A DNA stretch of 64,000 nucleotides from an uncultured Spartobacteria bacterium (lineage in GTDB: Bacteria > Verrucomicrobiota > Verrucomicrobiia > Chthoniobacterales > JAATET01), in the NCBI GenBank assembly GCA_938011325.1, contig CALLUD010000026.1, forward strand, positions 35,507 through 99,506, given 5' to 3'. Position 1 is the stretch's first letter. Each line of letters begins with the position of its first letter. The notes under the pieces were generated by a model, which worked only from the letters and a program-made list of their open reading frames with translations, searched no databases and was not told the origin of the DNA. The position numbers and the translations under genes are program-made. Positions 15,997-25,178 of this stretch are shown here, in pieces.

Positions 15997-18900
15997 TCAG
16001 CGGTTCAGAATTTGAATGATCCCGCGCAGCGGCACGATGAGCCAGTCGGGCCGGTTGTTCAGCTCGTAGGCGACTTCGTAGACCGCCTTGTCGAGCAGGC
16101 ATGCATCGAGGACGACTTCGAGATCATCCGGATTGTCCGGCACGAAGTCCGCGTCCCCTGCCCTTGCCAGATACGCGTGAAGAAATCCGCGGCTTACATA
16201 CTCATACCAGCAGTCCGCCCACGGGATGATCGATTCCACATCGCTTCCCCGCACGGCCACCTGCTGATGCAGCGCCGTGTGCACCGCGTAGTGATAGGAC
16301 CGCAGCATTCCTGCGACATCGCGCATCGCCGAGCGTTTGATCCGCCGTTCGCTCAAGGCGCGCGCCGGTTCGCCCTCGAAATCGATGATTACGAAATCGC
16401 GTCCGGTGTGCAGCACCTGCCCGAGATGATAATCCCCGTGAATGCGAATGCGGTTCGCGTCGATTTTCCGTCCGATCAGCCGTCCCACGCGCTCCAGCAG
16501 TTCCTTCTCTCTCGCGCACACGAGCGCGGCGTCAGCGCGCACGGATTCGGTCAACGACGGAATCGTGCGATTGAGCAGCTGGAACGTCCGCCGCAGCATG
16601 TTGCGCATCGATTGGTAAACGGAGCGCTGGTAAAGCACGCTGTAGGGCTCGGGCGCAAAGGCGCTGTCGCTGCGATTGCTCGCAAGCGCGAGATGCATCT
16701 CGGCCGTGCGTTCGCCAAGCCTGCGCACCTGCTCCGCAAGCGCTCCGCCGGTCAGCTCGAGAAATTCCGCCGGATACTCGAGCCGCGTGTCGCGATCGAC
16801 AAGGCGCGGCAACGTGTAGCTGCCGAGCGGCGGCTTTTCGGTAAGCACGCGCTCGAAGAACTGCCCGACGATGTCGAGCGTCATCGTCCAGGCGTCGCCC
16901 TGGTTTTGCGTAAAGACCTCCGCCATCGCGAGCACGCGCGGTTCCGATTTGTCGCCCTTGTAGGCGACGGAGCCGACGTAGGCGGGCACGTTGTTGAACC
17001 CGGCGTAATCGGTGAGGAAACGCGTGATCTCCACGTCGGGATTCACACCCTCGTCGAGGCGGCGGTAGAGCTTGAGGAAAAAGTCGCTGCCGTAGAGCAC
17101 CGACGTGTTGCTTTGCTCGGCGCGCAGCACGGTGGACGCCATCGCCTCGCCGGATGGCAGCCGCTCGCGAAACGCGCGAGAGACTTCGCCGATCACCGCG
17201 CCATGCTCTCCTCTCGACGACTTGCGGTGCTGCATCGCGCGAAACAGCGCAGCACGGAACTGCGGTTCGAAAATCGCGTCGTAAACCACGGTGTCTTCGC
17301 CTCCATCGAACTGCGCGATCACAGCTTGCGGAAAGTCCTGCCGCACCCGCCGCGCGATGTCGCCCCGCGCAATCTGCACCGGCAGCGCGTAGGTCTCGGA
17401 GTGCCCGTCGGTGTAGGCGACATCCACCAACGCAAGCCGTCCACCATTCACATCCCCGGACAGCTTCACGAAATCCCGAATCTTCATCACGCGAACCGAG
17501 CGCGCCTTTCCGCCGAACCACCGGCAATGCTGCATGTATCCGGGCAGGACGTCCTTCTCGAGGTAGGCGCGTCCCTTCGCTCCGCTCAACCACGGCCACG
17601 TCACGGGGCCGGTCAGTTCCGGTCTCGGTCGCGACTCGGGCATGTGCGCGACCTCCGACGATTGCGACAATGCCAGCCAGTGGTGATCGTAGGCGCTCAG
17701 CGTGAGCAGATACGGCGTCTCCTTGATGAGCGGAAACTGGTTCTGGCTGAAAACCTCCGTCGGCGTGAATCCCGCCCAGGCCGAGAGGTCGAGCTCCACC
17801 ACCTGGGAAAATCGCGAAAGGTTCACCACCACGAGAATCGCCTCGTCCTCGTAACGGCGGATGAACGCGAGAATCTTCGCGTTCTCCGGATACAGAAACT
17901 CGATCGAGCCCCTGCCGAACGCCTTGAAGCGCTTCCGCATCGCGATCACGCGCCGCGTCCACCACAGCAGCGACGAGACGTTGCGCTCCTGATTCTCCAC
18001 GTTGACCGTCTCGTAGTGATACTCCGGGTCGATTGTCACCGGCAGGTAGAGCTGCTGCGGATTCGCGTCGGAGAAGCCCGCATTGCGATCCGAACTCCAT
18101 TGCATGGGCGTGCGCACGCCGTTGCGATCGCCGAGGAAAATGTTGTCCCCCATCCCGATTTCGTCGCCGTAGTAGAGGATCGGCGTGCCGGGCAGGGATA
18201 GCAGCAGGATGTTGATGAGCTCGATCTTTCGGCGGTTGTTCAGCATCAGCGGAGCAAGCCGCCGCCGGATGCCGAGATTAATCCGCGCGCGCGGATCGGT
18301 CGCGTAGACGCGATACATGTAGTCGCGCTCCTCGTCGGTGACCATCTCGAGCGTGAGCTCGTCGTGGTTGCGCAGGAACATGCCCCACTGGCAGTTCTCG
18401 GGAATCACCGGCGTTTGATCCAGAATATCGATGATCGGAAAGCGGTCCTCCATCTGGATCGCCATGAACATCCGCGGCATCACCGGGAAGTGGAAGCACA
18501 TGTGGCACTCGTCGCCGACGAGCACGCCATCCTTCGACGCGCCGAAATACGCGACCGCGTCCTCCGGCCACTGGTTCGCCTCGGCGAGCAGCATGCGGTC
18601 CTGGAACTTCGCATCGATGTGCGCACGGAGCTTTTTGAGGAACGCGTGCGTCGCCGGCAGGTTCTCGCAGTTCGTCCCCTCCTGCTCGTAGAGATACGGC
18701 ACGGCGTCGAGTCGCAGCCCGTCGATTCCCATGCCGAACCAGAAATCGATTACCTTGAAGAGCATCTCGTGCACCTTCGGGTTTTCGAAATTGAGGTCCG
18801 GCTGGTGCGAGTAGAACCGGTGCCAGTAATAGGCGCGCGCGACCGGATCCCACGTCCAGTTCGACGTCTCGAAGTCCTGGAAAATGATGCGCGCGTCGAG

Positions 18901-19335
18901 GTAGCGCTCGGGCGTATCGCTCCACACATACATCTCGCGCTCCGGCGAGCCCGGCTTCGCACGCCGCGATGCCTGAAACCACGGGTTCTGGTCCGACGTG
19001 TGGTTCAGCACAAGCTCCGTGATCACGCGCAACCCGCGTTCGTGCGCCTCGCGCAGAAACGCCTTGAAGTCGCGCAGCGTCCCGTAGGCCGGATTGATGT
19101 TGAAATAGTCGGCGATGTCGTAGCCGTCGTCGCGCAACGGCGAGGGATAAAACGGCAGCAGCCAGATCGCGGTGACGCCGAGATTCTGGAGGTAGTCCAG
19201 CTTGCCAATCATCCCGCGAAAGTCGCCCACCCCGTCGCCATCGCTGTCGGCGAATGCCTTGATGTGGGTTTCGTAAATGACAGCGTCCTTGAACCAGAGA
19301 GGATCGGAGGACCGGGGGGCTCGTTTTTTCGGCAT
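15997..19335 (-). CDS. treS: trehalose synthase-maltokinase fusion
   Basis: A 1112-aa bifunctional enzyme. The N-terminal half (residues about 12-560) is a GH13 trehalose synthase that interconverts maltose and trehalose: nucleophile Asp210 in DGLRLDAVPYLYE, acid/base Glu252 in LLAEANQWPED, and Asp325 in RNHDELTLE. The C-terminal half (about 610-1110) is a maltokinase/Pep2 that phosphorylates maltose with ATP: WFGGKARSV near its start, then the catalytic loop IHGDYHLGQVL and DFEGEP. The product, maltose-1-phosphate, feeds alpha-glucan synthesis by GlgE; no glgE or glgB is in the window. Start chosen at ATG 19335; a GTG at 19386 would add 17 residues. Confidence 0.95.
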   Translation of the reverse strand: MPKKRAPRSSDPLWFKDAVIYETHIKAFADSDGDGVGDFRGMIGKLDYLQNLGVTAIWLLPFYPSPLRDDGYDIADYFNINPAYGTLRDFKAFLREAHERGLRVITELVLNHTSDQNPWFQASRRAKPGSPEREMYVWSDTPERYLDARIIFQDFETSNWTWDPVARAYYWHRFYSHQPDLNFENPKVHEMLFKVIDFWFGMGIDGLRLDAVPYLYEQEGTNCENLPATHAFLKKLRAHIDAKFQDRMLLAEANQWPEDAVAYFGASKDGVLVGDECHMCFHFPVMPRMFMAIQMEDRFPIIDILDQTPVIPENCQWGMFLRNHDELTLEMVTDEERDYMYRVYATDPRARINLGIRRRLAPLMLNNRRKIELINILLLSLPGTPILYYGDEIGMGDNIFLGDRNGVRTPMQWSSDRNAGFSDANPQQLYLPVTIDPEYHYETVNVENQERNVSSLLWWTRRVIAMRKRFKAFGRGSIEFLYPENAKILAFIRRYEDEAILVVVNLSRFSQVVELDLSAWAGFTPTEVFSQNQFPLIKETPYLLTLSAYDHHWLALSQSSEVAHMPESRPRPELTGPVTWPWLSGAKGRAYLEKDVLPGYMQHCRWFGGKARSVRVMKIRDFVKLSGDVNGGRLALVDVAYTDGHSETYALPVQIARGDIARRVRQDFPQAVIAQFDGGEDTVVYDAIFEPQFRAALFRAMQHRKSSRGEHGAVIGEVSRAFRERLPSGEAMASTVLRAEQSNTSVLYGSDFFLKLYRRLDEGVNPDVEITRFLTDYAGFNNVPAYVGSVAYKGDKSEPRVLAMAEVFTQNQGDAWTMTLDIVGQFFERVLTEKPPLGSYTLPRLVDRDTRLEYPAEFLELTGGALAEQVRRLGERTAEMHLALASNRSDSAFAPEPYSVLYQRSVYQSMRNMLRRTFQLLNRTIPSLTESVRADAALVCAREKELLERVGRLIGRKIDANRIRIHGDYHLGQVLHTGRDFVIIDFEGEPARALSERRIKRSAMRDVAGMLRSYHYAVHTALHQQVAVRGSDVESIIPWADCWYEYVSRGFLHAYLARAGDADFVPDNPDDLEVVLDACLLDKAVYEVAYELNNRPDWLIVPLRGIIQILNR

Positions 19336-20510
19336 GCTCACGATCGGCGGGTTGGCGTCATTTAACGATCGTTTCTCGCCGCCCACAAGCCGTGTGGAAT
19401 TTGCCTCCGGGAATCATGGTGGCCTGGTCGGCGGCCCGCTTCCCTCTCATCGATGCTGTTCGCCGAGGAAGGATGCCGTTCGCCGAAAGGGGCATTCCAC
19501 GCGCGTGCGGTGCCGACACAGATCGCGCTCATCCGGGGGAGTTCATCAAATCTCTAAACATCGATCCAAATCGTGAAACTCACGCATTCTGTCGATACTC
19601 GTCGGTTCCGACCTCTCGACATTGGCGCGAACGCCTCGTATTCGGCACCGAGTGCCGAGTGGGATACTCACCGGGCGCCCACGGCAGTCTCACCATCGCC
19701 GGCGAACTCAAGCCGATCTGCGTGTGATACTGGGCCGTCACGGTGCCGTCCGATATCGTGATCGTGCCCGCGCTACCAACGCCGAGAAGGACTGTTTTCA
19801 AATCCCCCGTCGCGCCGTTCTCCAGCCGTCAGCTCACCGGCTCCTCCGGAGCCAATGAGGAGGTTGTGTGATCGTTGACGATGTGCGGGCGGGAGAAGCG
19901 GAAGAGTTTCCGCGAGCCGGGAATGCGGGCCGCGCCCCGCAATTGCGCACGGCACTGGTCGTGCTCTGCTCGGCGATCCTGCTTGTCGTGGGATGGAGGA
20001 TGTTGGCCGGCCTGCGATGCTGCACACCCTTGAGCCGGAAGCAGAGTTCCGGTCGTAAACGGTCCACCACCACGCTGCGTCCGACAACCAGCAGTGCTGG
20101 CGCCCACCCGGAATGCCATTCGTGAGATCCGCTCCTCACGGCTCTCCGCTGCGGAGACAAGATCGTAACACCCGCTGAAGGGGTGCTCCCCAGTCCTTTC
20201 GATCGCCGATTCCCGCCCACCGGGCAATCCAAAATGGCGATTCCGCGAGCTTCGTTCCCCGCGGGAATTTCGCCAGATACTGCCTGACCTTTCCTTCCGC
20301 CGTTCTTCGCAAATAAAGGGCGATTCGTCGCAATTTACAGGGTATCAGAGGGTTGCTTGCGGAGTTTGATACGGCGGGCAACTTCCAAGTTGACCGCCAT
20401 ATCGTGAAGGCCTAAACACCGCCTCTCGAAACGGGTTGGATGGATGCCAGTTGCCTCCGTCGGTCGTCTTCCCGGGAAACCTCAACAAACCAAAAATCAA
20501 CGCCACACGT
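19336..20510. other. 1.2-kb gene-poor stretch with decayed DNA
   Basis: Between treS and the 158-aa protein no intact gene can be supported. Short open frames exist on both strands but lack domains, ribosome sites or consistent codon use. The only recognisable content is a broken fragment resembling autotransporter-type beta repeats on the minus strand (19668-19868). A short frame at 19868-20125 on the plus strand has one hydrophobic segment (ALVVLCSAILLVVGW) but reads across the decayed region and is not accepted as a gene. Confidence 0.5.
19668..19868 (-). pseudogene. frameshifted fragment of an autotransporter-associated beta-repeat protein
   Basis: On the minus strand, pieces in three frames join into one repeat-like protein: NLLIGSGGAGELT, then GATGDLKTVLLGVGSAG and TITISDGTVTAQYHTQIG, then FAGDGETAVGAR before a stop. 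The pattern of Gly-rich turns with T-I-S-D-G-T strands is that of the large PEP-CTERM/autotransporter passenger proteins common in Verrucomicrobiota. At least two frameshifts separate the pieces and no start or anchor remains. It is a decayed remnant; the family assignment rests on composition and motif style only. Confidence 0.45.
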
Positions 20511-20987
20511 ATGCCCTACGAAAACCTCACCGCCAGCCTGTCGGACGCCGACGTCACCGCCATCCTCACCAAGATCGGCGAGATCAAAGCCCTGCTGCCC
20601 TTCGCGATCGGCCTCACCCCCGCCGAGCGCAGCACCCTGCCGAAGATCACCGGCCAGAGCTCCTACTTCGTCGAAGACGCCCTCGCCGCCGTCGAGTCCC
20701 AGCCCGACCTCGCGCCGCGCTATCTCGACCTTGCCGAAATGAAGAGCGACCTCGCCCTCTGGAAGCAGCTCGACCGCTTCGTCAGCGAAATCAAAAGCCT
20801 CGCCCGCCTCGTGGACGACACCGCCGTCGCCGCCGGCAGCGAGGCCTACACCGCGGCCCTCAGCATCTACAACTCCGCCAAACGCGCCGCCAAGGACGGC
20901 GTCCCCGGCGCCCAGGCCGTCGTCAACGAACTCAAACGCCGTTTCGACCAGGCCAACCGCTCCGCACCCGCCGCCCCGGCCGCCTGA
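20511..20987 (+). CDS. conserved-looking hypothetical protein, 158 aa
   Basis: A soluble, mostly helical protein with no signal peptide. It begins YENLTASLSDADVTAILTKI and ends with an Ala/Pro-rich tail (APAAPAA). Middle segments such as YFVEDALAAVESQPDLAP and KQLDRFVSEIKSLARLVDD suggest a helical bundle. Codon use is strongly C-ending and differs little from well-expressed neighbours, which supports a real gene. I do not recognise the family. It is followed by about 140 bases of Pro/Gly-codon-rich DNA and then a 21-bp minisatellite. No promoter or ribosome site stands out. Confidence 0.65.
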   Translation: MPYENLTASLSDADVTAILTKIGEIKALLPFAIGLTPAERSTLPKITGQSSYFVEDALAAVESQPDLAPRYLDLAEMKSDLALWKQLDRFVSEIKSLARLVDDTAVAAGSEAYTAALSIYNSAKRAAKDGVPGAQAVVNELKRRFDQANRSAPAAPAA

Positions 20988-21126
20988 GCCGCAAGCCACC
21001 CGGCCGCCGGCCGGTTTCCCGGGGAACCCCGGCAATCCGAAAGAAGCCACCCCCCCGGAACCTCCGGGCCCGGGGCCTTCCCATCGGAAAAACCGGCCAT
21101 CACCGCGGTTGCACCCGCAGCACCCC

Positions 21127-21399
21127 CACCTCCGAGGTGGGGGGTGCCACCTTCGAGGCCGTCCCCCCTACCTTGGACACGCGCTCACGCGCCTCCGACA
21201 CGCGTGCACCCGCCTCATAGGCGCGTCATCCCATCTCCGAGGCGCGTGCGCGCACCTTTCAGCCCCGTCAACGCGCTTCCGAGGTCCGTGAACCCACCTC
21301 CGAGGCGCGTTCACCCGTCTTCGAGGCGCATCAACGCACCTCCGAGATCCCCGCACCCGCCTCCAAGGCCCATCAATGCACCCCAAAGGTGCGTCATCC
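21127..21399. repeat. 21-bp minisatellite, 13 consecutive degenerate units
   Basis: From 21127 to 21399 the sequence falls into 13 phase-locked 21-base units with a consensus near CACCTCCGAGGCGCGTCAACC. Unit starts are 21127, 21148, 21169, 21190, 21211, 21232, 21253, 21274, 21295, 21316, 21337, 21358 and 21379. Units 21295-21315 and 21316-21336 are close to consensus, the edges are degenerate. Because 21 is divisible by three, every frame would give a 7-residue repeat (for example RRVHP-like heptads), yet no frame has a supported start and end. It lies between the 158-aa gene and mrr. Confidence 0.85.
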
Positions 21400-21485
21400 G
21401 GTTTCCTGGGTCCCCTCGCTGTCTTCCGAAGCTCGTCTACTTGAGGTAAGGCTTCACAGTTCCGGGCTGGAGGCAAACGCCATTC

Positions 21486-22337
21486 TCACTCCAGCGTCCC
21501 AAACCACTCGCGATCGATGGTGATCTCCTCGACTACTTTTGGAGTGACGCGGATGCCGAGCCGAAGCTCTTTGAGTTTCTCAACCAACTCGTCCCCATCA
21601 ATTAGGTCAAGTGGCGGCGCTCCATCGCGCTGAGCTTCCGCGCGAGCGTCTCGGGTGAACGTCCCCGTGGTGATCACAAGTCCCTTGTCAGCCCGACCAA
21701 CCATTGCTCCTCGAAAATCACGAATCACTGACGCAGAAACCGTGTCCTTGTAACGCTTGCATTGAAAGTGGACGTGGAACGAGAGGAGCCCTCCAATTTT
21801 CACCACTCCCCGGCCGTCTATCCCGCCGTCTCCACTTCGTCCGGTAACCTCGACCTGAATGAATCCGGACTCTCTCAGCAAACGCTGGCAAAGGTTCTCG
21901 AATGCCTTCGGTGAAATGGTCTTCAGTAGCTCAAGCGTCTCATCCTCCCAAGTGAGTTCTTTTGGGAGCTCCGGCGCGTCAATTTCGGAAATATCCGGTT
22001 CAGCATCGTCTCGCTGGCGGTCATTTTGAATTTTGACGAACCGATTGACCTCGGCGGGATCAACTTCCGTGATTGTGGTGGCGGCCGGCGTCAGTGCCCA
22101 TACCCCTCGCGATGAGTTTTCCAAAAGGCCGAACCGTTTGAGGTAGTTCCGAGCCCAAGCCAGTCGATAGCTGAGCTTTGTCCGATTTCCCCGATGGATC
22201 TCGTTCATCTCGTCTTCCGACAGCCCCAAAATATCCGCGACTTTGTCCTCCTGTTCAGAAATCGAGGCGGAACCTCCAAGTTCGCGGAGGGCCTTGAGAA
22301 GCGGATTAAACAGTCCGTCGTAGGTGGGAATCGGCAT
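21486..22337 (-). CDS. mrr: Mrr-type restriction endonuclease
   Basis: A 283-aa protein with the two-domain Mrr layout. An N-terminal winged-helix domain covers residues about 1-90 (YDGLFNPLLKALRELGG, KLSYRLAWARNYLKRFGLL). After an acidic linker comes a PD-(D/E)XK nuclease domain (about 130-260) with SGDGGIDGRG (Asp170/Asp174) and HFQCKRY (Gln192-Cys-Lys194). Mrr enzymes are type IV, cutting modified DNA. No methyltransferase or specificity subunit is nearby, as expected for type IV. The start ATG has no strong ribosome site. It is bordered by a minisatellite on one side and a REP-like hairpin on the other. Confidence 0.88.
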   Translation of the reverse strand: MPIPTYDGLFNPLLKALRELGGSASISEQEDKVADILGLSEDEMNEIHRGNRTKLSYRLAWARNYLKRFGLLENSSRGVWALTPAATTITEVDPAEVNRFVKIQNDRQRDDAEPDISEIDAPELPKELTWEDETLELLKTISPKAFENLCQRLLRESGFIQVEVTGRSGDGGIDGRGVVKIGGLLSFHVHFQCKRYKDTVSASVIRDFRGAMVGRADKGLVITTGTFTRDARAEAQRDGAPPLDLIDGDELVEKLKELRLGIRVTPKVVEEITIDREWFGTLE

Positions 22338-22443
22338 GGCTTGCGCTGATAATTAGACCGCTGAACGCGAACAGCGCCAGATTCAAACAATCCGCATGTC
22401 CGTCGAAAGCGACGCAATTAACGGAGCTTCGATCTTGCTGCAA

Positions 22444-22511
22444 GGTAGCCTGCGGACCTCCGGGCCGCAGGGTGTTCAACGATGTCGCGGCCCGGAGGTC
22501 CGCGACCTACC
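22444..22511. repeat. REP/BIME-like long hairpin
   Basis: A perfect 17-bp inverted repeat, GCGGACCTCCGGGCCGC at 22452-22468 and its complement at 22487-22503, with an 18-base loop. An outer GGTAG/CTACC pair (22444-22448 and 22507-22511) extends it. It stands alone 56 bases before pepF, has no T-run, and looks like a dispersed palindromic (REP/REPIN-type) element rather than a terminator. Confidence 0.75.
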
Positions 22512-22566
22512 TCTCGGCTGCGGTCCCCGATTGCAGCGTTCATCAGCTTCGCTACACTGCCGGGCC

Positions 22567-24402
22567 ATGATGCTCTGGAATTCCGCCGTCGCTGAAGAGG
22601 TGCCTGCCGCAAAGAAGACTCCGCTGCGCTCGGAGGTGGCTGTCGAGGATACGTGGGACCTGACTCCGCTCTTCGCCGACGATGCGGCGTGGGAAGCGGA
22701 TTTCACGGCGCTGGGATCGGACTACAAGAAGATCGCGGAATATCGCGGGCGGATCGCCGAGGGCGCGGCCGTGCTGGCCGAGGCGCTTGAATTCGAGAAG
22801 TCGATCGACATGCGCGTCGAGGCGCTGAATCAATTTGTCGCGCTGCGGACGACCGAGGACAGTTCGAACTCCGAGGCGCTGGCGCGCGAGGCTCGGTTCC
22901 AGGCGCTGTGCGTGCACATCGGCGAGGCGTTTTCGTTTCTCGGGCCGGAAATCCAGGCGCTCGACGATGCGACGTTCGACGCGTATCTCGCCGATCCCGC
23001 GCTGGCGGAGTGGACGATCCCGTTGAAGAAACTGCGCCGGCTCAAGCCGCACACGCTTTCGGCGGCGGAGGAGCGGCTGCTGGCGCTCGGCTCGACGGCG
23101 ATGGCCGGGCACAGCGAGACGTTTTCGCAGCTCACGAACGTGGACATGAAGTTCGGCACCGTGCGCGACGACAAGGGGCGCGAGGTGGAGCTCACGCAGA
23201 GCTCGTTCTCGTCGCTGCTCGTGCAGCGGAATCCGGCGGTGCGGCGCGAGGCGTTCGAGAAATTCTACGCGGAGTTCGACGACCACAAGTTCACCCTCGC
23301 CTCGACGCTGGCGAGCTCGGTGCGGGCGGATGTGTTCAATGCGCGGGCGCGGAATTATCCCTCGGCGCGCGAGGCGGCGCTCTTCCGCGACGACGTGCCG
23401 GTTTCCGTTTACGACTCGCTCATTGCCTCGGTGCGCAGGAACCTGCCGGCCCTGCACCGTTACTACGAGCTGCGCAAGCGCCTGCTCGGGCTGGATGAGA
23501 TTCACCACTACGACACGTATGTGCCGATCGTGGACGGCGTGGAGACGCATTACACGTGGGACCAGGCGGTGGACATGGTGATCGAGGCGCTCGCGCCGCT
23601 CGGCACCGAATACACGACGACGCTCGAGCACGGATTGCGAGAGGGCCGTTGGTGCGACCGCTACGAGAACAAGGGCAAGCGCTCGGGAGCGTTCAGCTAC
23701 GGCACCTACACGAGCCCGCCCTACATCATGATGAACTACAAGGAGGACGTGTTCTCCGATGTGTTTACGCTCGCGCACGAGGCCGGGCACTCGATGCACA
23801 CGTGGCACTCGACCCGCGCGCAGAGCTACCAGAACTACCACTACCCGATCTTCCTCGCGGAGGTGGCGTCGACGTTCAACGAGGAGCTGCTGCTGCACCA
23901 CCTGCTGGGCAAGACGGACGACCCCAAGATGCGCGCGTATTTGATCAGCCGTCAGATCGACGACTTTCGCGGCACGCTCTTCCGGCAGACGATGTTTGCG
24001 GAGTTCGAGAAACTCACGCACGAGGCCGAGGAGGCCGGCGAGGCGCTCACGCTCGACACGATGCGCTCGATCTACCGCGGATTGCTCGACGCGTATTTCG
24101 GCCCCGACTTCGCGATCGACGACTGCCTCTCGCTCGAGTGCCTGCGCATCCCGCATTTCTACAGCGCCTTCTACGTCTACAAATACGCGACCGGCCTCAG
24201 CGCCGCCGTCGCGCTCAGCGACCAGGTGCTCAAGACCGGCGACGCAACGCGCTACATCGGCTTCCTGAAATCCGGCGGCTCGAAGTTCCCGATCGACACG
24301 CTCGTCGATGCCGGAGTGGACATGCGCAAGCCCGACGCGGTCGACGCCGCGCTGGCGATCTTCGCGAAACGCGTGGACGAGCTCGACGAGCTGATGAAGT
24401 GA
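22567..24402 (+). CDS. pepF: oligoendopeptidase F (M3 family)
   Basis: A 611-aa cytoplasmic zinc metallopeptidase that degrades oligopeptides. The zinc site is HEAGHSMH with His404, Glu405 and His408, and the third ligand Glu lies in FLAEVASTFNEELLL. The N-terminal region (EDTWDLTPLFADDAAWEAD) is the standard PepF opening. The downstream blocks SGAFSYGTYTSPPYIMMNY and PHFYSAFYVYKYATGLSAA are conserved. The start is ATG 22567 (a second ATG follows at once); the frame is open upstream, but that part crosses the REP-like hairpin. It probably forms a single-gene unit. Confidence 0.94.
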   Translation: MMLWNSAVAEEVPAAKKTPLRSEVAVEDTWDLTPLFADDAAWEADFTALGSDYKKIAEYRGRIAEGAAVLAEALEFEKSIDMRVEALNQFVALRTTEDSSNSEALAREARFQALCVHIGEAFSFLGPEIQALDDATFDAYLADPALAEWTIPLKKLRRLKPHTLSAAEERLLALGSTAMAGHSETFSQLTNVDMKFGTVRDDKGREVELTQSSFSSLLVQRNPAVRREAFEKFYAEFDDHKFTLASTLASSVRADVFNARARNYPSAREAALFRDDVPVSVYDSLIASVRRNLPALHRYYELRKRLLGLDEIHHYDTYVPIVDGVETHYTWDQAVDMVIEALAPLGTEYTTTLEHGLREGRWCDRYENKGKRSGAFSYGTYTSPPYIMMNYKEDVFSDVFTLAHEAGHSMHTWHSTRAQSYQNYHYPIFLAEVASTFNEELLLHHLLGKTDDPKMRAYLISRQIDDFRGTLFRQTMFAEFEKLTHEAEEAGEALTLDTMRSIYRGLLDAYFGPDFAIDDCLSLECLRIPHFYSAFYVYKYATGLSAAVALSDQVLKTGDATRYIGFLKSGGSKFPIDTLVDAGVDMRKPDAVDAALAIFAKRVDELDELMK

Positions 24403-24494
24403 GCCGCGGCCGGGCGGGTTGTTCCGACCAGCATCCGCTCAGCCGGATCGGATTTCGATCATCACGGGCGCGATCCGCAACCAGCCCATTCGTC

Positions 24495-25178
24495 GTGAAT
24501 GCCTCCAATTCTCCCGCCGGCGAGCGCCTCACCCCCGAGGTCCTCGCGGGCCAGGCCGTTTACACACGGCGATTGCTGCGCGCGTATGATCTGATCGTTC
24601 TCGGCATCTCGAATCGCTTCATCTGGCGCTGCCCGACGCCGCGACTGCTGCGGCATTAGAACGCGCACATCACGGCGAATCACCTCGACGTGGGCGTGGG
24701 CACCGGATGGTTCCTCGACCGCTGCCGCTTCCCCTCGCCCAACCCGCGAATCGTGTTGATGGATCTGAACCCGAACACGCTCGAGTTCGCGGCGCACCGC
24801 ATCGCCCGCTACCGGCCGGAGATCTGCCAGCGCAATGTGCTGGAGCCGATCGCCTGCGAGGGCGGACGCTTCGATTCGCTCGGGATCAATTACCTCTTCC
24901 ACTGCCTGCCCGGCCCGATCACGGAAAAGGCGGTGGCGATTGATCACCTCAAGCCGCTGATGAATCCCGGAGCGGTCGTCTTCGGCTCGACGCTGCTGCA
25001 CGGCGGCGTGCGGCGAAACCTCGCGGCCCGATGCCTGATGCGGTTCTACAACGAGAAAGGTATCTTCTCGAACCGCGCCGACACGCTGGACGGCCTGCGA
25101 TCCGCCCTCGGCGATCGGCTGCGCGACGTGCAGATCGACGTCATCGGCTGCGCAGCCGTGTTCTCGGGCCGCGTCTGA
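24495..25178 (+). pseudogene. class I SAM methyltransferase interrupted by an amber codon
   Basis: One frame encodes a whole methyltransferase from GTG 24495 to TGA 25178, broken by TAG at 24657-24659. The first 54 codons (EVLAGQAVYTRRLLRAYDL...CPTPRLLRH) run directly into NAHITANHLDVGVGTGWFL, which carries SAM motif I, then IVLMDLNPNTLEFA and FDSLGINYLFHCLPGP. The break falls where homologues usually carry a tyrosine (HYN), so TAT/TAC to TAG is a single-base change. The second half could be translated from ATG 24690 but would lack the N-terminal helix before motif I. I regard it as a recent pseudogene; suppression or sequencing error is possible. Confidence 0.72.

Noticed and set aside
15880..18201. 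A 773-codon plus-strand frame opposite treS
   Set aside because: Antisense of a protein with intact catalytic motifs; no domain, no ribosome site.
21127..21399. The 21-bp array as a CRISPR
   Set aside because: There are no unique spacers between identical repeats; units are directly adjacent and degenerate, and no cas genes are present.
22552..24156. A 534-codon minus-strand frame opposite pepF
   Set aside because: Arg/Val/Glu-rich antisense frame; pepF has all expected motifs on the plus strand.
24495..25178. Programmed read-through or pyrrolysine at TAG 24657
   Set aside because: No stem-loop typical of read-through was seen after the codon and nothing else suggests an amber-decoding system; a point mutation is simpler.
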